A model generated the notes under the pieces. It searched no databases. It was given only the letters and a program-made list of their open reading frames with translations, and was not told where the DNA came from. This document shows, piece by piece, positions 25,120 through 37,440 of a stretch of DNA of 64,000 nt. Each line of letters begins with the position of its first letter. Within the stretch, counting starts at the first letter, position 1. The translations under genes and the position numbers were made by a program. The DNA is taken from assembly GCA_022578965.1 (NCBI GenBank), contig MU400510.1:676807-740806 (forward strand). Reading direction: 5' to 3'. Origin of the DNA: Xylaria sp. FL1777 (taxonomy: Eukaryota > Ascomycota > Sordariomycetes > Xylariales > Xylariaceae).

Positions 25120-25613
25120 TATAATAAATTTGTTATATATTAATATAATAAGTTTGCTTTTAAAGTTTTAATTTGCAAGTAATAATAAAATCTTTAATAA
25201 TAATTTATTAAAAAGGTTTTTAAAGTACTTTTATTACTATATATTAATAAAAGTTTTAAAGAATTAAAAGTAATAAATGTATTAATGCTTAGCAGTTATA
25301 AAAAATTAATAGCTAAAAAACTAAAACTAAGTAAATAACTAAATATAAAAAATGCATAATTATATAAACAAAGAAAAAGTAAAAAAAGTAGTAACTTTTT
25401 TTAAATTACTGCAAGTTTAATAAGCACTAAATTATTATAAGCTTAGTAAACTTTAAATTATTATAAGCTTAATAAGCCTTAAATTACTATAAGCTTAGTA
25501 AGCTAAATAAGTTATTATATAACTTCGGCTTTAGCTAGCAAAAAAAAAAGTGCAAAGTATATATAAAGGCATTAAGCTGCTTTAAAGGTTACCCTTGTGC
25601 TAATTTTATAACA
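25120..25613 (-). repeat. Chromovirus B right (5') LTR
   Basis: 494 bp, the same length as the rejoined left LTR. The first 130 bases are much more mutated than their partner at 7,978-8,105; for example TATAACGGACCTA has become TATAATAAATTTG. Confidence 0.9.
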
Positions 25614-25618
25614 GTTAT

Positions 25619-26001
25619 ATTAAACTTAATTATTAACACTTATTAGGTTTATAGCTTACATAATTAACTAATAAATGTATAGCTGCTAAAACTTTTTATA
25701 TTTTTTATAATATATTATTGCTTTTTAAATTATAGTTTTATAAAACCTATTTATAAAAAAAATTAATTATAAACTAAATTTTAGTAATAAGTGGTTAATT
25801 TACTACTATAGCTATAAATGTTAGTTATAAATACTTACTTAGATATTTTTAAAACTTTGTTATATTTTGCTAATAATACTACAAAGTATAAATAAGTACT
25901 TTATATTTAATCCTTTAATATATATAAACTTTTAATATATTTAATTCTTTAAAAAGCTTTAATATATAAACTATAGTCTTTAGTACACTTAAGTGCTTTA
26001 T
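25619..26001. other. AT-rich host sequence between chromoviruses B and C (part of left inverted arm)
   Basis: No coding trace. Its first part resembles 7,660-7,830. Its end contains ACTTAAGTGCTTTA motifs of the tandem array that continues after element C at 31,605, so C inserted into that array. Confidence 0.5.
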
Positions 26002-26006
26002 ATTTA

Positions 26007-26500
26007 TATAACGGACCTATTATATATTAATATAACAGGTTTGCCCTTAAAGTCTTAATTTATAAGTAATAATAAAATCCTTAACAGTAGTCCGTTAAGA
26101 AAGTTTTTAAAGTACTTTTACTACTATGCATTAATAAAAGTCTTAAAAGATTAAAAGTAATAAGTATATTAATACTTAGCAGTTATAAAAAATTAATAGC
26201 TAAAAAACTAAAACTAAATAAGTAACTAAATATAAGAAATGTATAATTATATAAACAAAGAAAAAGTAAAAAAAGTAATAACTCTTTTTAAATTACTACA
26301 AGTTTAGTAAGCACTAAATTATTATAAGCTTAGTAAGCTTTAAATTACTGTAAGCTTAATAAGCTTTAAATTATTATAAGCTTAGTAAACTAAATAAGTT
26401 ATTACGTAACTTTAGCTTTAGCTAGCAAAAAAAAAAGTGCATAATATATATAAAAGCATTAAGTTGCTTTAAAAGCTACTTTTGTGCTAATTTTATAACA
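26007..26500 (-). repeat. Chromovirus C left (3') LTR
   Basis: 494 bp, from TATAACGGACC to TTTTATAACA; subfamily 2. It is the least decayed complete LTR of this subfamily at its outer end. Confidence 0.9.
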
Positions 26501-26702
26501 TTATTTCCTTTTTTTTAGAATTGTTGTTTTAACAATTTTCCGTAAGTATTTTTTTTTTTTTTTTTTATATATTATAATATTAAAGCGCATTAAAAAAACT
26601 AACTGTTTATTTAAAACAAAGTAAAAATTTGTTTTTGCTTTTTTTATTAATTTTATTAGCTACAAAATTATACTTTATTTTTGCTGCTTTAACTAATTAC
26701 TA

Positions 26703-27110
26703 ATGTATAAAATAATAAATAATATATTTTGTTGTTTTAAATGCATACGTGCTAGTTGCTTTTATAACAAATTAAAAGTTTTAATTAACTTAATTAATAA
26801 CATAGTTTTTAAATACTGTTGTTTTAAAAAAAAAGAAAAGCAAGCAAAGCAACAGTTATTCTTAGTTCAAAAAGAATTAAAACAAGTTTAAAATAGCTTT
26901 AACTTCGTTTTAAGCAAGTTAGCTTAGCTTTACATATAAAAACGTTTTTTAAAAGCAAAAAGTATTAAAATAGTTTAGCAAAAGCTTTAGTTTTTAAATA
27001 AACTAAACAAAATAAAGCGCATTAAAAAAGAATAAAAAGCGCTAGTAAAAAAGCAAAAACAACAAAAAAAATAAGCTAAAGTAGCATAAGCTGCTTTATT
27101 TAAGTTTAAT
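26703..27110 (+). pseudogene. Accessory frame of chromovirus C, antisense to gag-pol
   Basis: The first 62 codons (to 26,891) are still open: MYKIINNIFCCFKCIRASCF, then NKLKVLINLINNIV, CCFKKKEKQAKQQLFL and QKELKQ. After a TAA the frame goes on with KLA.LYI.KRFLKAKSIKIV, then FLNKLNKIKRIKKE and KALVKKQKQQKK. The layout, a C..CIRA.C cysteine motif followed by a long charged helix, recalls a nucleic-acid-binding Gag-like accessory protein. Such an extra protein is not part of the standard chromovirus plan. It faces pol, with its end close to the chromodomain. The open part is probably chance survival, since both ends are decayed. Confidence 0.55.
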
Positions 27111-27189
27111 TAAGATTTTTTAAGCATTTTTTTTAAAGTTAACCTTTTTTTTCTGGTTTTAAGTAGTTAAAATATTAGCAGTAAAACTA

Positions 27190-27414
27190 ATTTATAATTA
27201 TTTTAGCAGTTTTTAAATATTTCTTAAGTTTTTAAGTATTATTAGCATATAAGTATTTTTTTTATTTAACAAAATATTCTAGGTTACTGTTATTTTAACA
27301 AAAATCTAGTATATTTTTAACTTTATAAACGTTTTAATTTGTTTTTATTTTTAGTTGTGTTTTAATAAGTGTTTTAATAAGTGTTCTAAAGTAAATCAAA
27401 ATATTATTTAAGTA
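27190..27414 (-). pseudogene. Fused chromodomain / reverse transcriptase remnants of chromovirus C
   Basis: The chromodomain trace (27,190-27,330) and the YLDD box (27,414-27,391) lie only about 60 bases apart because of the 2.1 kb deletion with junction near 27,384. Confidence 0.7.
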
Positions 27415-29989
27415 AATAAATACGAACTTGTTTAAAAACTTCCGTAAAATCGTTATTATTATGTGTTAAAAGCTAGCTAGTATATTTTATAGTTTTTATA
27501 GCATAACTATATATTTATATAGTTTATATATTATTTATATAGCAGTTTTCTATTTTTTTTTTTTAGCTATTTTAATAATATAATATTTATTTAAAATATT
27601 AACTGCTATAAACTATTTTGCTTAGCTAATGTTTTTTTTTATAGTTATTAATAAAGTAAAGAAATATTTATTTGCAATAATAATTACGTTTAATAGTTAA
27701 TAATTAACTATTACTTGCTATACTAGTTTTTTTTTTTTATTAATTAGTTGTTTTTTATTTTTTATTTTAAGTATTAATACTATAAAATATTTAGCAAATA
27801 ACTAAAATTTTCTTAAGAATTCTTTTGCTAAATTTTTTTAAATATATTTTTATAAAGCATTTGTTTTATTTAAGCTTATATAGTATACTTAATAAAGCTT
27901 TAGTTAATATTTTTTCTTAATAAAAATATAATAATTTTATAAGCTATATTTAAAAAGTTCTTTTTTTTTTTTCTTTAAATAGTTTGTAAAATTTATAATA
28001 TACTTTTAGTATTTTGTTTAAGATTTCTTTTGCAATTTTTTTGATTTTTTTGCTTTATTTTTTGCTTTTTTAATTAATAGTCTTTATTTTCTATTAAATT
28101 AAAAAATTATTAATCTTTAGCTATAGTATTTCTAAAATAATATTATAATTAAATATATTAGCAATATTTAATATAATTTATTTTTTGTGTTTTTATATAA
28201 ATATATTAAAAGGTTTAATTTTTTTAAGTATGTAATTATTATTATAGCTAAAAGTGCTTTTATTAAATCTTTTAATTTTTTAAGATTTTTGCTTATATTT
28301 TTAAGAAATTTTATTTTGTTTTATTACTTTAAGTAAAATTATATTAGCTTATGCTTTTAAATTAATTAAAGTATTATACTTTTTTTCTTAATATATAAGT
28401 TTAACTTTAAATTAATTTTGCTAGTTATTATATTAAACTTTATATAAAGCTTTAGTTTCTTTAGCTACTTGCTGCTTTTTTAATAAGTACTTATTTTGTT
28501 TTTTGATTTTTTTTTATAAAATGTTTAAATGCTTATTTTATTCTGCACTTTAAATATTATTGCGCTTTGTTTTGTTTTTGCTTTTAGTTAAGCTTTAAAT
28601 TGCAGTTTTTAAGCTTTTTTACTTTTAGTAACCATTTTTTAATATAATTATGCTTTAATTAGCTAATAATATTTATAATAGTTATTTTTATATTTTTTTA
28701 AAATAATATTATAAGTATAATTAAAATTCTTTTTAAATGTTATAAATCTTTATAAATCTTTGTAATAAACTATAATTATAACTAACTACTTTAATTTATA
28801 AAAATTTTATATTTCTGTTTTTATAATTTATTTAAAAAACTAATTATTTTTTAGTTTATTAAATAAATATTAATAGCAATAATATACTACATAATAATTC
28901 TATAATACTTTATTATATTTTAGATTTTTTAAGCGTAAAATATTATTATTGTTTTTTATTATAGTTTTATTATAGTAATAACTTTTAGCAATTAGTTAAA
29001 TTGCTAGCTTTAGTTTTTAAAACATATTAGTTTTTATATTAACTATTAATGCTTTTTTATTTTATTATATTTAAAGCAATTTAAGTTATAAAAATACTTT
29101 GTTTATTTTTATTAGTTCTTTTTTTATAGTATTTTTTATAGCTTTTAATTTTATTTATTTTTGCTTTAAAGTTTTATAAGTTTTGTTTTTTTAAGTTTAT
29201 TTAACAACTAAATATTTTAATAGTTTATAATTAGTTTAATAATTATACTATTTATAATTATAGTTTTATTTTTTTAAACATAACTTTTTTTTAAGCTATA
29301 TTTTAAGCTTTAATAGTTTAAAGTTTTTATAGTTTTATAAATTTGCTAACTATATTAACTTATTACTTTTTATTATTTATTACTTTTAGTTAAACTATTT
29401 TTTTAAGTTATATATTAAATAACTTTAATTGTTTATATAGCAAATATATCTTTTTATAATTTGTTTTAATAATTATAAAGCTTTTAAATAATATTTGCAT
29501 GCTTATTTATTTTAACTTGTATAAATAAAGCATTTAAATTTATTTAGTATAGCATTTTTGTTTTAACTTAAAACAGCAATTTTATATTTTTGCTTTAAAA
29601 ACATATTCTTTAAATTGCTTTGTTGTTTTTTATTGTTTTAAACTTTTATAACTTGTACTTTTTTTTTAAGTTAAAAAATCTTTCCTTTTTTATAGCTTTT
29701 TTTTTTGTTTTTTTTTTAAATTAGCATTGTTTTTAAAAATATTTTTTTTTTTTACAGTTATAACATTTAACTTTAAACATATCTTAAGGTTATTGTTTTT
29801 AAACTTTATTAATTTGCTTAGATTTTTATTTATTACTTTCTTAAGTATTTTTTTTTTTATTTTTTTTAGTTCTTTTAGTTTTAAAATACTAATTAAATAA
29901 TTGTTAATTAATTATAATAGCTATATTAATATACGTATTAATTTTTGCTAGTTTATTTATTTTATATAATTTATTTTAAACTTAAGTTT

Positions 29990-30130
29990 TAAGTTTATTA
30001 TAAAATAAATAAAATAATATAAGCTTAAGCAATTTTAAAATTATTACTAATTGTTTAAATTTTATAGCATAATTTATTGCTACTTTTATTTGTTTTAAGT
30101 AATAAAGTGCTTTTTTTGCATATTTTGCCT
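29990..30130 (-). pseudogene. Gag of chromovirus C (decayed)
   Basis: Parallel to the Gag segments of A and B. Confidence 0.6.
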
Positions 30131-31105
30131 TTTAAATATTTTTAAATAATGCTTTTATTTAATTTTTAAACTTAACGTAATTTTTAAAAATCTTTTTTGT
30201 TTTTAGCTTAAAGTTAGTTAACTTATTAGCTTTTAAAAAATTCTTTAAAATAAATTAAAACTATTTTAATATTTTTTTTAATAAAAATTATAAAATAATT
30301 ATTACTTTTTAGTTTTCTTTTTAATAGTAATAAAATGCTATTTTAAATAAAGTTTAGCATAAATTAAAAAAGTTTTTATATTTATAAATTTATTATAAAG
30401 CTTTAAAGCAGTAAGTTTAAAACTTTTAATGTTTAATATTTTTAACATTATAAATAATTTTAATAGTAAAAGCAGTAATAATAATAAAAAGTTAAGTTTT
30501 TTATTTTAAGTTATTACTTTAAATATAGCAGTAATAAAAATAAGCATTAAGTTTACTAATAATAATATTAATATTAGTTATAATATAATTATTTATTTAA
30601 AGCTTTAACTTATTATTATAATAGTAATTATTATTACTGCTTTAATTATTATAGCTAATATTTATGCTAGTTTAAAAGTTATAACGTTTAGTATTTAAGC
30701 TGTTTTTTAAGTTAAAATAACTAGTTTGCTTTATAATACTAGCATTAATATTAGTTCTTTTTTATTATTATTGCTTAACTTTTTTTTTTTACTACTGCTT
30801 TTTTTTTAATAAAAATAGCTAATAAAAGTGCTAAGGTTTATTATTTTAATACGTTATTAATTTTAAAAGTTTTTAAAATTCTTAAATTTAATTTTTAACT
30901 TTTTATTTTTAATAGCATAACTTAGATTTAGTTTATTAATTATTAAGTAAAGTTTATTTACGTAATACTATTTAGCATTTTTGTCTTTTAAATATCTCTT
31001 TAATATACTTTTAAAAGTTTATTTTATAAATTGTTTATTATTTAACTCTTTATATTAATATTTATTCTTGTATATTAAGTTCTATTAATTAAAAAGCTAT
31101 TAAAG

Positions 31106-31599
31106 TATAATAAACTTATTATATATTAATATAATAGGTTTGCTTTTAAAGTTTTAATTTGCAAGTAATAATAAAATTTTTAATAATAGTTCGTTAAAAA
31201 GGTTTTTAAAGTACTTTTATTACTATGCATTAATAAAAGTTTTAAAAAATTAAAAGTAATAAATATATTAATGCTTAGCAGTTATAAAAAATTAATAGCT
31301 AAAAAACTAAAACTAAATAAGTAATTAAATATAAAAAGTATATAATTATATAAACAAAAAAAAAATAAAAAAAATAGTAACTTTTTTTAAATTATTATAA
31401 GTTTAGTAAGCACTAAATTACTGTAAGCCTAGTAAGCCTTAAATTACCGTAAGCTTAGTAAGCTTTAAACTACTATAAGCTTAATAAGCTAAGTAAGTTA
31501 TTACATAACCTTAGCTTTAGCTAGCAAAAAAAAAAGTGCACAATATATATAAAAGCATTAAGCTGCTTTAAAAGCCACCCCTGTGCTAATTTCGTAACA
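31106..31599 (-). repeat. Chromovirus C right (5') LTR
   Basis: 494 bp. It contains the 24-bp internal units (AAATTACCGTAAGCTTAGTA type) in a less mutated form than the other copies, and ends GCTAATTTCGTAACA. Confidence 0.9.
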
Positions 31600-31604
31600 A
31601 CTTA

Positions 31605-31990
31605 ATCCTTTAAAAAGCTTTAGTATATTACTTATATATTAAAGTCTTTAGTACACTTAAGTGCTTTAATTCTTTAATATATTTAATCCTTTAAAAGGCT
31701 TTAGCATATAAACTATAGTTTTTAGTATATTTAAGTACTTTATACTTAATTTTTTAAAAAGCTTTAATATATTACTTATATATTAAAGTTTTTAGTATAC
31801 TTAAGTGCTTTAATCCCTTAATATACTTATATTTTAAAAAGCTTTAACATATAAACTATAGTTTTTAGTATACTTAAGTGCTTTAATTTTTTAATATACT
31901 TAATTTCTTAAAAAGCTTTAACATATAAACTATAGTTTTTATATACTTAAATGCTCTATACTTAATTTTTTAGTATATTTAATTCTTTAG
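31605..31990. repeat. Tandem array, unit about 70-74 bp
   Basis: About five copies of a unit containing TTAAGTGCTTTAAT, then TTAATATACTTAAT, then AAAAAGCTTTAACATATAAA. The first motif starts at 31,657, 31,731, 31,801 and 31,874. The array begins on the other side of element C, before 26,001. Confidence 0.75.
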
Positions 31991-32660
31991 TAATTATAGC
32001 ATATATAATAGCTTATTTAATTATTATAGCTTTTATATTATAATAGCTACATTATATATTAATTAATTAAATTAATAGTTATAGCTTTTTATATAATTGC
32101 TAACTATACTTTATTTGTAATAAACTTAATATAATTAACTAATATAACTTTGTAGTTTTAGCACGTGCTAACATTAAAATTATTTAATTATTAATATATG
32201 CTAAAAGTGCTACTAGTAATTTTAGCGCATATTTAAGTTTAATTATAATAAAAATAAAACTTAGCTTATATTAAGATTTAGTAAACTTAGTTCGCTTTAA
32301 TATATATAGGTTTACTAAATAAGCCTAAATATACTTTTATATAATATAGCAATTAAAGTATATTTTATATTAATTAATAAAGTTAGCTTTTTTATATATT
32401 TATTAACTTTTATTAGCTTTAAAACATAGCTTAAAGGTTTTTTTTATATATTAACTATTACTAAAAAAAAATTTATATAAGAATTAAATTATAACAACTT
32501 ATAAAACAGCAATTTAAGTAAGTTTTAAGAAAATTAAAACTTTAAAGCTAACTTTAACTTATAGTACCTTTTTATTAAAAATAAGCCAATAAAACATAAG
32601 CAAAATAAAGGTATACTTATTATAATTTAATAGCTATATACGTTTTACTATATATATATA
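31991..32660. repeat. Inner part of left inverted arm
   Basis: Matches the reverse complement of about 58,380-59,100. Shared stretches include TAATAGTTATAGCTTTTTAT and AGATTTAGTAAACTTAG, with transitions in between. No coding trace. Confidence 0.65.
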
Positions 32661-34736
32661 TAATTCTTTGTTACTTAATTTACCTTAAACTTAATTTATT
32701 ACTTATAGCAACAAGTATAGTTAAAAGTATTATTGCATAAAGTATTTATAATAAAGTAAAACATATAAAGTATTTATAATAAAATAAAACGTATAAAGTA
32801 TTAATAAATAAAGTAAAACTAATAAAGTATAAATATATAGCATATATAAAGAAATAATATATAAAAAAACGCATATATATATAATAAAACTTATTTAGCT
32901 ATATTATAGCTATAGTAGCTTAGCTAGCTAAAAAAAAAATATATAAATTATAATAATATAATTAATTAATTATACTAATGTAAAAATATAACTAAACTAG
33001 TATAATAATACTATTATACTAATATAATAATATAACTAAACTAATATAATAATATTATTAAACTAATATAATAATATAATTAAACCGGTGTAATAATACT
33101 ACTAAACTAATATTATAATATAACTAAATAAAATAATACAACTAAATAAAACAATATAACTAAATAAAACAATATAACTAAATTAATATAATAATATAAT
33201 TTAACTAATATAACAATATAACTAAACTAATATAATAATATAACTAAATAAAATAACAACGTTTAAAGTTGCGTATTTTAATTAAGTAGCTTATTAGCTT
33301 AACTAATTAAAGTTTTTATATATTTTTTAAAATGTAAGAAAAGCTTGCAAAATAGTTTTATTTAAGTTATTATGCAAATTTAAAAAATCTTTGCAAAATT
33401 ATTATAGTTTTTTTATATATAGCTTTTAAGCTAGCAATATTTCATAACTTTTTAATTTTTATATAGTTTGCTTATAAAGCTTTTAAATAATAGCTTTATT
33501 AAAAGTTTTATATTAAACTAAAAGTTTAATTTAAAGTTTATTAAAATCTTTAAAAAAGCTAATTAAAAATTTTATGCTAAATATAATAAATAGTAGGTTG
33601 TTTTATATAAGCTAGCTATGTGCTATATATACTTTAGCAAGCTACTATTTTTGCATATTGTTTTACGCATTATTTTATGTATTATTTTGCGCTTTAAACG
33701 TACTACTAGCTAAAAAGTTAAGCAATTAAAAGCTTGCAATACTAAGCTAAATATATTAAAAAATAAATAACTAACTTAATAAGCTAGCGTTTATAGTTTG
33801 CTGCAAAATAAATAAGCTAATATAAAAAAAATCCAGCAAAAAAAATAATAGTTTATTAGCAAAAAGTAATTTATTATTTAATAAATACTGCTATAAAAAA
33901 AACTAGCTACTTTAGCTATTAACTTTATTAAGCTTTAAAATAAACGCTTTATTTTATAAACCTATTTTTAGGCTACTAGTTAATAGCAGTGCTAAGTTAT
34001 AAACAAATTATAGCTTATTATTTAATATGCTATTTTATAAGTTTAATAGTAAAAATAGTTTGTTATTATTGCTGCTTAAGCTATTAAAAGCTTATTAAAA
34101 ACTTAGTTTATTAAGTTTTTGTTTTATTTTTATTATAGTTTGCAACTTTTTAAAATTAATTATTATATATATATTAAGCAAAAAACAAGTTTAAATAAAA
34201 AAGTTTATACTTTTGTTAAAAGTAAAAAATAATAGAAAACATAGCTATAAAAACAAAATTTTTACATTATTAATGCTTTACTTAGTACATTATTTCGTAA
34301 TATTGTTAATATAAAAGTCTAAAGGCATAATTAAAAAAGCTTTATTAAAAGCACTTATTAATAAATAATCTAGAAATAGTAAGCTAGCTATATATTAAGT
34401 AAACTTATTATAGTTTTTACTAGTACAAAAAAAAAAGTTTAAAAATATAATTAAAAAAGCTTTATTAAAAGCACTTATTAATAAATAATTTACGTTTTTA
34501 TAAGCAAGCTTACTATAGCTTTTATAAGTTAAAATAAAGTAAACACTATTTAAGTTTAAAGAATTAACTTAGTATTAAACAATAGCTTTAATATACTTTG
34601 CTTTATTAGCTTTAAGGCTAATTTGCTAATTTATAATAGCTAAATAGCTGCGCAAAATTTAAACCTTGCATTTTGTTTTTATTATGTTTGCTGCTTTTAG
34701 CTTATTTATTATAGTACTATAAAAGTGCTAAAGTAC
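32661..34736. other. AT-rich DNA with a minisatellite, no identified gene
   Basis: At about 32,940-33,260 there is an array of units of about 24 bp built on ACTAAACTAATATAATAAT. Between 33,580 and 34,120 the plus strand shows a frame with moderate stop density that includes stretches such as QATIFAYCFTHYFMYYFAL; it may be another decayed protein, but I do not recognise it. A direct repeat of about 60 bp (AATTAAAAAAGCTTTATTAA) occurs at about 34,330 and 34,450. Confidence 0.4.
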
Positions 34737-34750
34737 TTAAAGTTTATATA

Positions 34751-36942
34751 TATATTATATTACTTAAGCTAACGGCCTATTAGCTATACTAGTTTTTATC
34801 TTTTATATATATAGGTAAAAACTGTGCTTATAAATTAAAAGCAAGCCATAAATAGCTTACTTTTTTCTTAGTAGCTAAATAAAAATATTTTATATTTATT
34901 TCTAGGTTATACTAGTTTTACTACGATTTTATTAAGTGCTTTGCTTTTTATTTTTTTGCTTTTAGGTTGTTTGCTTACTTATATTATGCTATTAATTAAA
35001 TATATGCATTTTTACGTAGTTATTTTATAGTTTTTTTTTTTTGTATTTTTTTTGCTTTATAGTTTGCTTGCTTTAATATTCCTGCTTGTTTTATGCTGCT
35101 TATAGTAGTTTTTTTAGTTTTAGTACTTATTTAGCTAAATATACTGCTTTTTTTTTTTAGTTTTTTTTTAAACCTTTTTTTATTATAACGCTAGTATATT
35201 ATAGTTTATTTGCTTTAGTATTGCTGCTAGCTTTTTGCTGCACTAGTTTTTTTATAATTAAGTTATAATTAAGTTATAAGCAAAGTTAATTGCTTATTAC
35301 TTTTTAGTTTGCTTTTTATATATTTATTTTTTAAGCTACTTTTATGCTTTTTGCGGTAAGTTTACTAAGTAAGCATAACTTATAAATAGCTTATATATTA
35401 AGCAATATAAAGTAACAATAAATAATAAGTTATTTTATTTAGCTATTTATGCTAATTTTTTTTTAACTATTAACTTTATTATTTTTATTATTATTACTAC
35501 TATATATTTAGCTTATGTTTGCTTTAATATATTAAAATGCTTAATTTATAATATAATTAGTTGCTAATGTATTATAGTTATATAAAAATTTACTTTGCTA
35601 TAGCTGCTATGCTTTTTATAGTATATATTTATAACTAGCTTAGCTTAAGTATATATATTAACTAGTGTTAAGCTTATATATTTAAGGTTATAAGTTATTT
35701 TGCTATAGTTTTTACTAGTTATTTAATTTATAATATTAAATAAAGTAACTAATAGCTTACTATTATATAGTTTAAGCTTTTATAACTGCTTATTATTATG
35801 CTTTTTTGCTATAATGCTAATTTTTAAAATAAAAGTAAATGCTTTAATGCTTTATGCTAAAGTATTATTAATAGCTTTAAAATTTATATTTATTAAGCAT
35901 GCTAAAATGCTTAAGCTATATTATTATTATATTGTTTATATTATAGTAGTATATTATATACTTTTTATTATTGTTTTTTTTATGCTAACTATATAAAAAC
36001 ATTAATAACTTTTATGCTTATAATATTATTAGTAAGTTTGCTAAGTGCTTATAATGCAAAAAAAGCAAAATAAGCACTAAAAATAGCAGTTATAGTTCTA
36101 TAAATATTTTTAACTATATTAATATTTATATGTTTTTAAGCTTTATTTTATGCTTATTTTAACTATTAAAGTTTTTTTAATTTTAAGTATTACTAACAAT
36201 TTTTTAGCTTAAAAAAGTTAATAAAAAACTTTAATTATTTATTAAAGCTTGTATAGCTACGTGCTATTTTTATATTAATAAAAATATTTAAGTTATGCTT
36301 ATAGCTAATACGTAACTTTAAGTTATAATTAAAAAGGCAAAAAAAGCTGTAATAAATAAAAAAGCTAAAGGTTTTATATAAATAAGCTAATTAAAAAGTA
36401 TTTATATAACTTTTAAAGGTTAGCATTATTATATATTTAGTAGCTAAAAGTTTTAGTAAAATTTTAATATTTAGTACTTAATAAAGTTATTTAATTGCTT
36501 TGCTTTTTTATAATGTATGCTTTTTAATTTTTATAGTTTTATGTTTATAATTTTATATTGCTGTTTTTAATACTTTATTATATTATGCTTTACTTTAGAA
36601 TTTATAAACATAAACCTATAATAAATAGCTTTTTTAAAACTATAAGTAGTAAATAGCTTTATAATAAATGCTTTAGCTTTTGCTTTATAGTTATAATAAA
36701 CCTTTTTTAGCTTAAAGAAAAGCTAGTATTAATGTTTAGCTGCTTTTGCTTTATGTTTAAAGGCTTTTATTTCTGTGTTTTTATAGCTACTTATAACTTA
36801 ATTAGTTTTTTAGCCACGTTATAATAGCTAAGCTTTTTTATATTTAGAACTTATTTAGCTATTTTATGTGCTTTTTTTAGGTTGTATAATAACCGGTAGC
36901 TTAATTGAAAATTTGTTTGCTTTTTTAGTGTGCCGCAAATAA
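34751..36942. mobile_element. Unclassified 2.2 kb insertion, copy 2
   Basis: 2,192 bp, same orientation as copy 1 at 21,338-23,534 and similar throughout. Target duplication is TTAAAGTTTATATA at 34,737-34,750 and 36,943-36,956. It is somewhat more mutated than copy 1. The plus-strand open frame of copy 1 is partly kept (35,814-35,996). Confidence 0.75.
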
Positions 36943-36956
36943 TTAAAGTTTATATA

Positions 36957-37440
36957 TTATACGTTTAATTTTTATTATTTTAGTAAGCTTTTTGTTGTTT
37001 ATTAGTAAGTTTTGCGCTATATGTTCTTTAATAAGGATTTTACGTTTTTTAGTTAAAAGGTTTTACGCAATCTAGCTAATTAAAAACAAATTATTTTAAA
37101 AGTTTAGTAATATGTTTGCTATAATAAATAATAAAAGCTTTTTATGCTAGCAAACGTTAAAAAAAAAAAAAAAAAAACTATAAACAAACAAAAAAAAAAA
37201 GAATTTAAAAGCAATAATACGTTAAAAAAAAGCTAGCATACTAAACTAGCTTATATATATATATATTTAAAAACTCTTTAAGTTATACATTAAATAAACT
37301 TATATAAATATATATAGTACTATAAGTATTTATCTTTATTTGTAACTAAATAAAAAGATTATTAAAAAACTAAAAGTGCAATAAGTAATATATATTTATA
37401 GCTAAAAATATATAATAGCAATAAAAAACATAAAATAAAA
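36957..37440. other. AT-rich DNA, nothing identified
   Basis: A-rich on the plus strand around 37,150-37,230, with runs of A up to 18 bases. No gene seen. Confidence 0.4.

Larger units (their letters stand above)
7978..25613 (-). mobile_element. Chromovirus B (Ty3/gypsy LTR retrotransposon, 494-bp LTR), carrying two nested insertions
   Basis: Its LTRs are 7,978-8,105 plus 15,838-16,203 (128 + 366 = 494 bp, split by element A) and 25,120-25,613 (494 bp). Flanks are GTTAC on the left and GTTAT on the right, a 5-bp target duplication differing by one C-to-T change. Removing element A with its target copy, and the 2.2 kb insertion at 21,338-23,534 with its target copy, leaves about 7.7 kb. Gag lies near the right LTR and the chromodomain near the left one, both read on the minus strand. 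All frames are broken by TAA and TAG; the element is dead. Confidence 0.9.
26007..31599 (-). mobile_element. Chromovirus C (494-bp LTR) with a 2.1 kb internal deletion
   Basis: 5,593 bp with two 494-bp LTRs (26,007-26,500 and 31,106-31,599). Target copies are ATTTA (26,002-26,006) and ACTTA (31,600-31,604), one C-to-T apart. The sequence jumps at about 27,384, from just inside the chromodomain-proximal region to just beyond the YLDD box, at a shared GTGTT. Compared with A and B, the end of the reverse transcriptase, RNase H and most of the integrase are missing. Gag, the YLDD box and the chromodomain remain as decayed traces. Confidence 0.9.
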
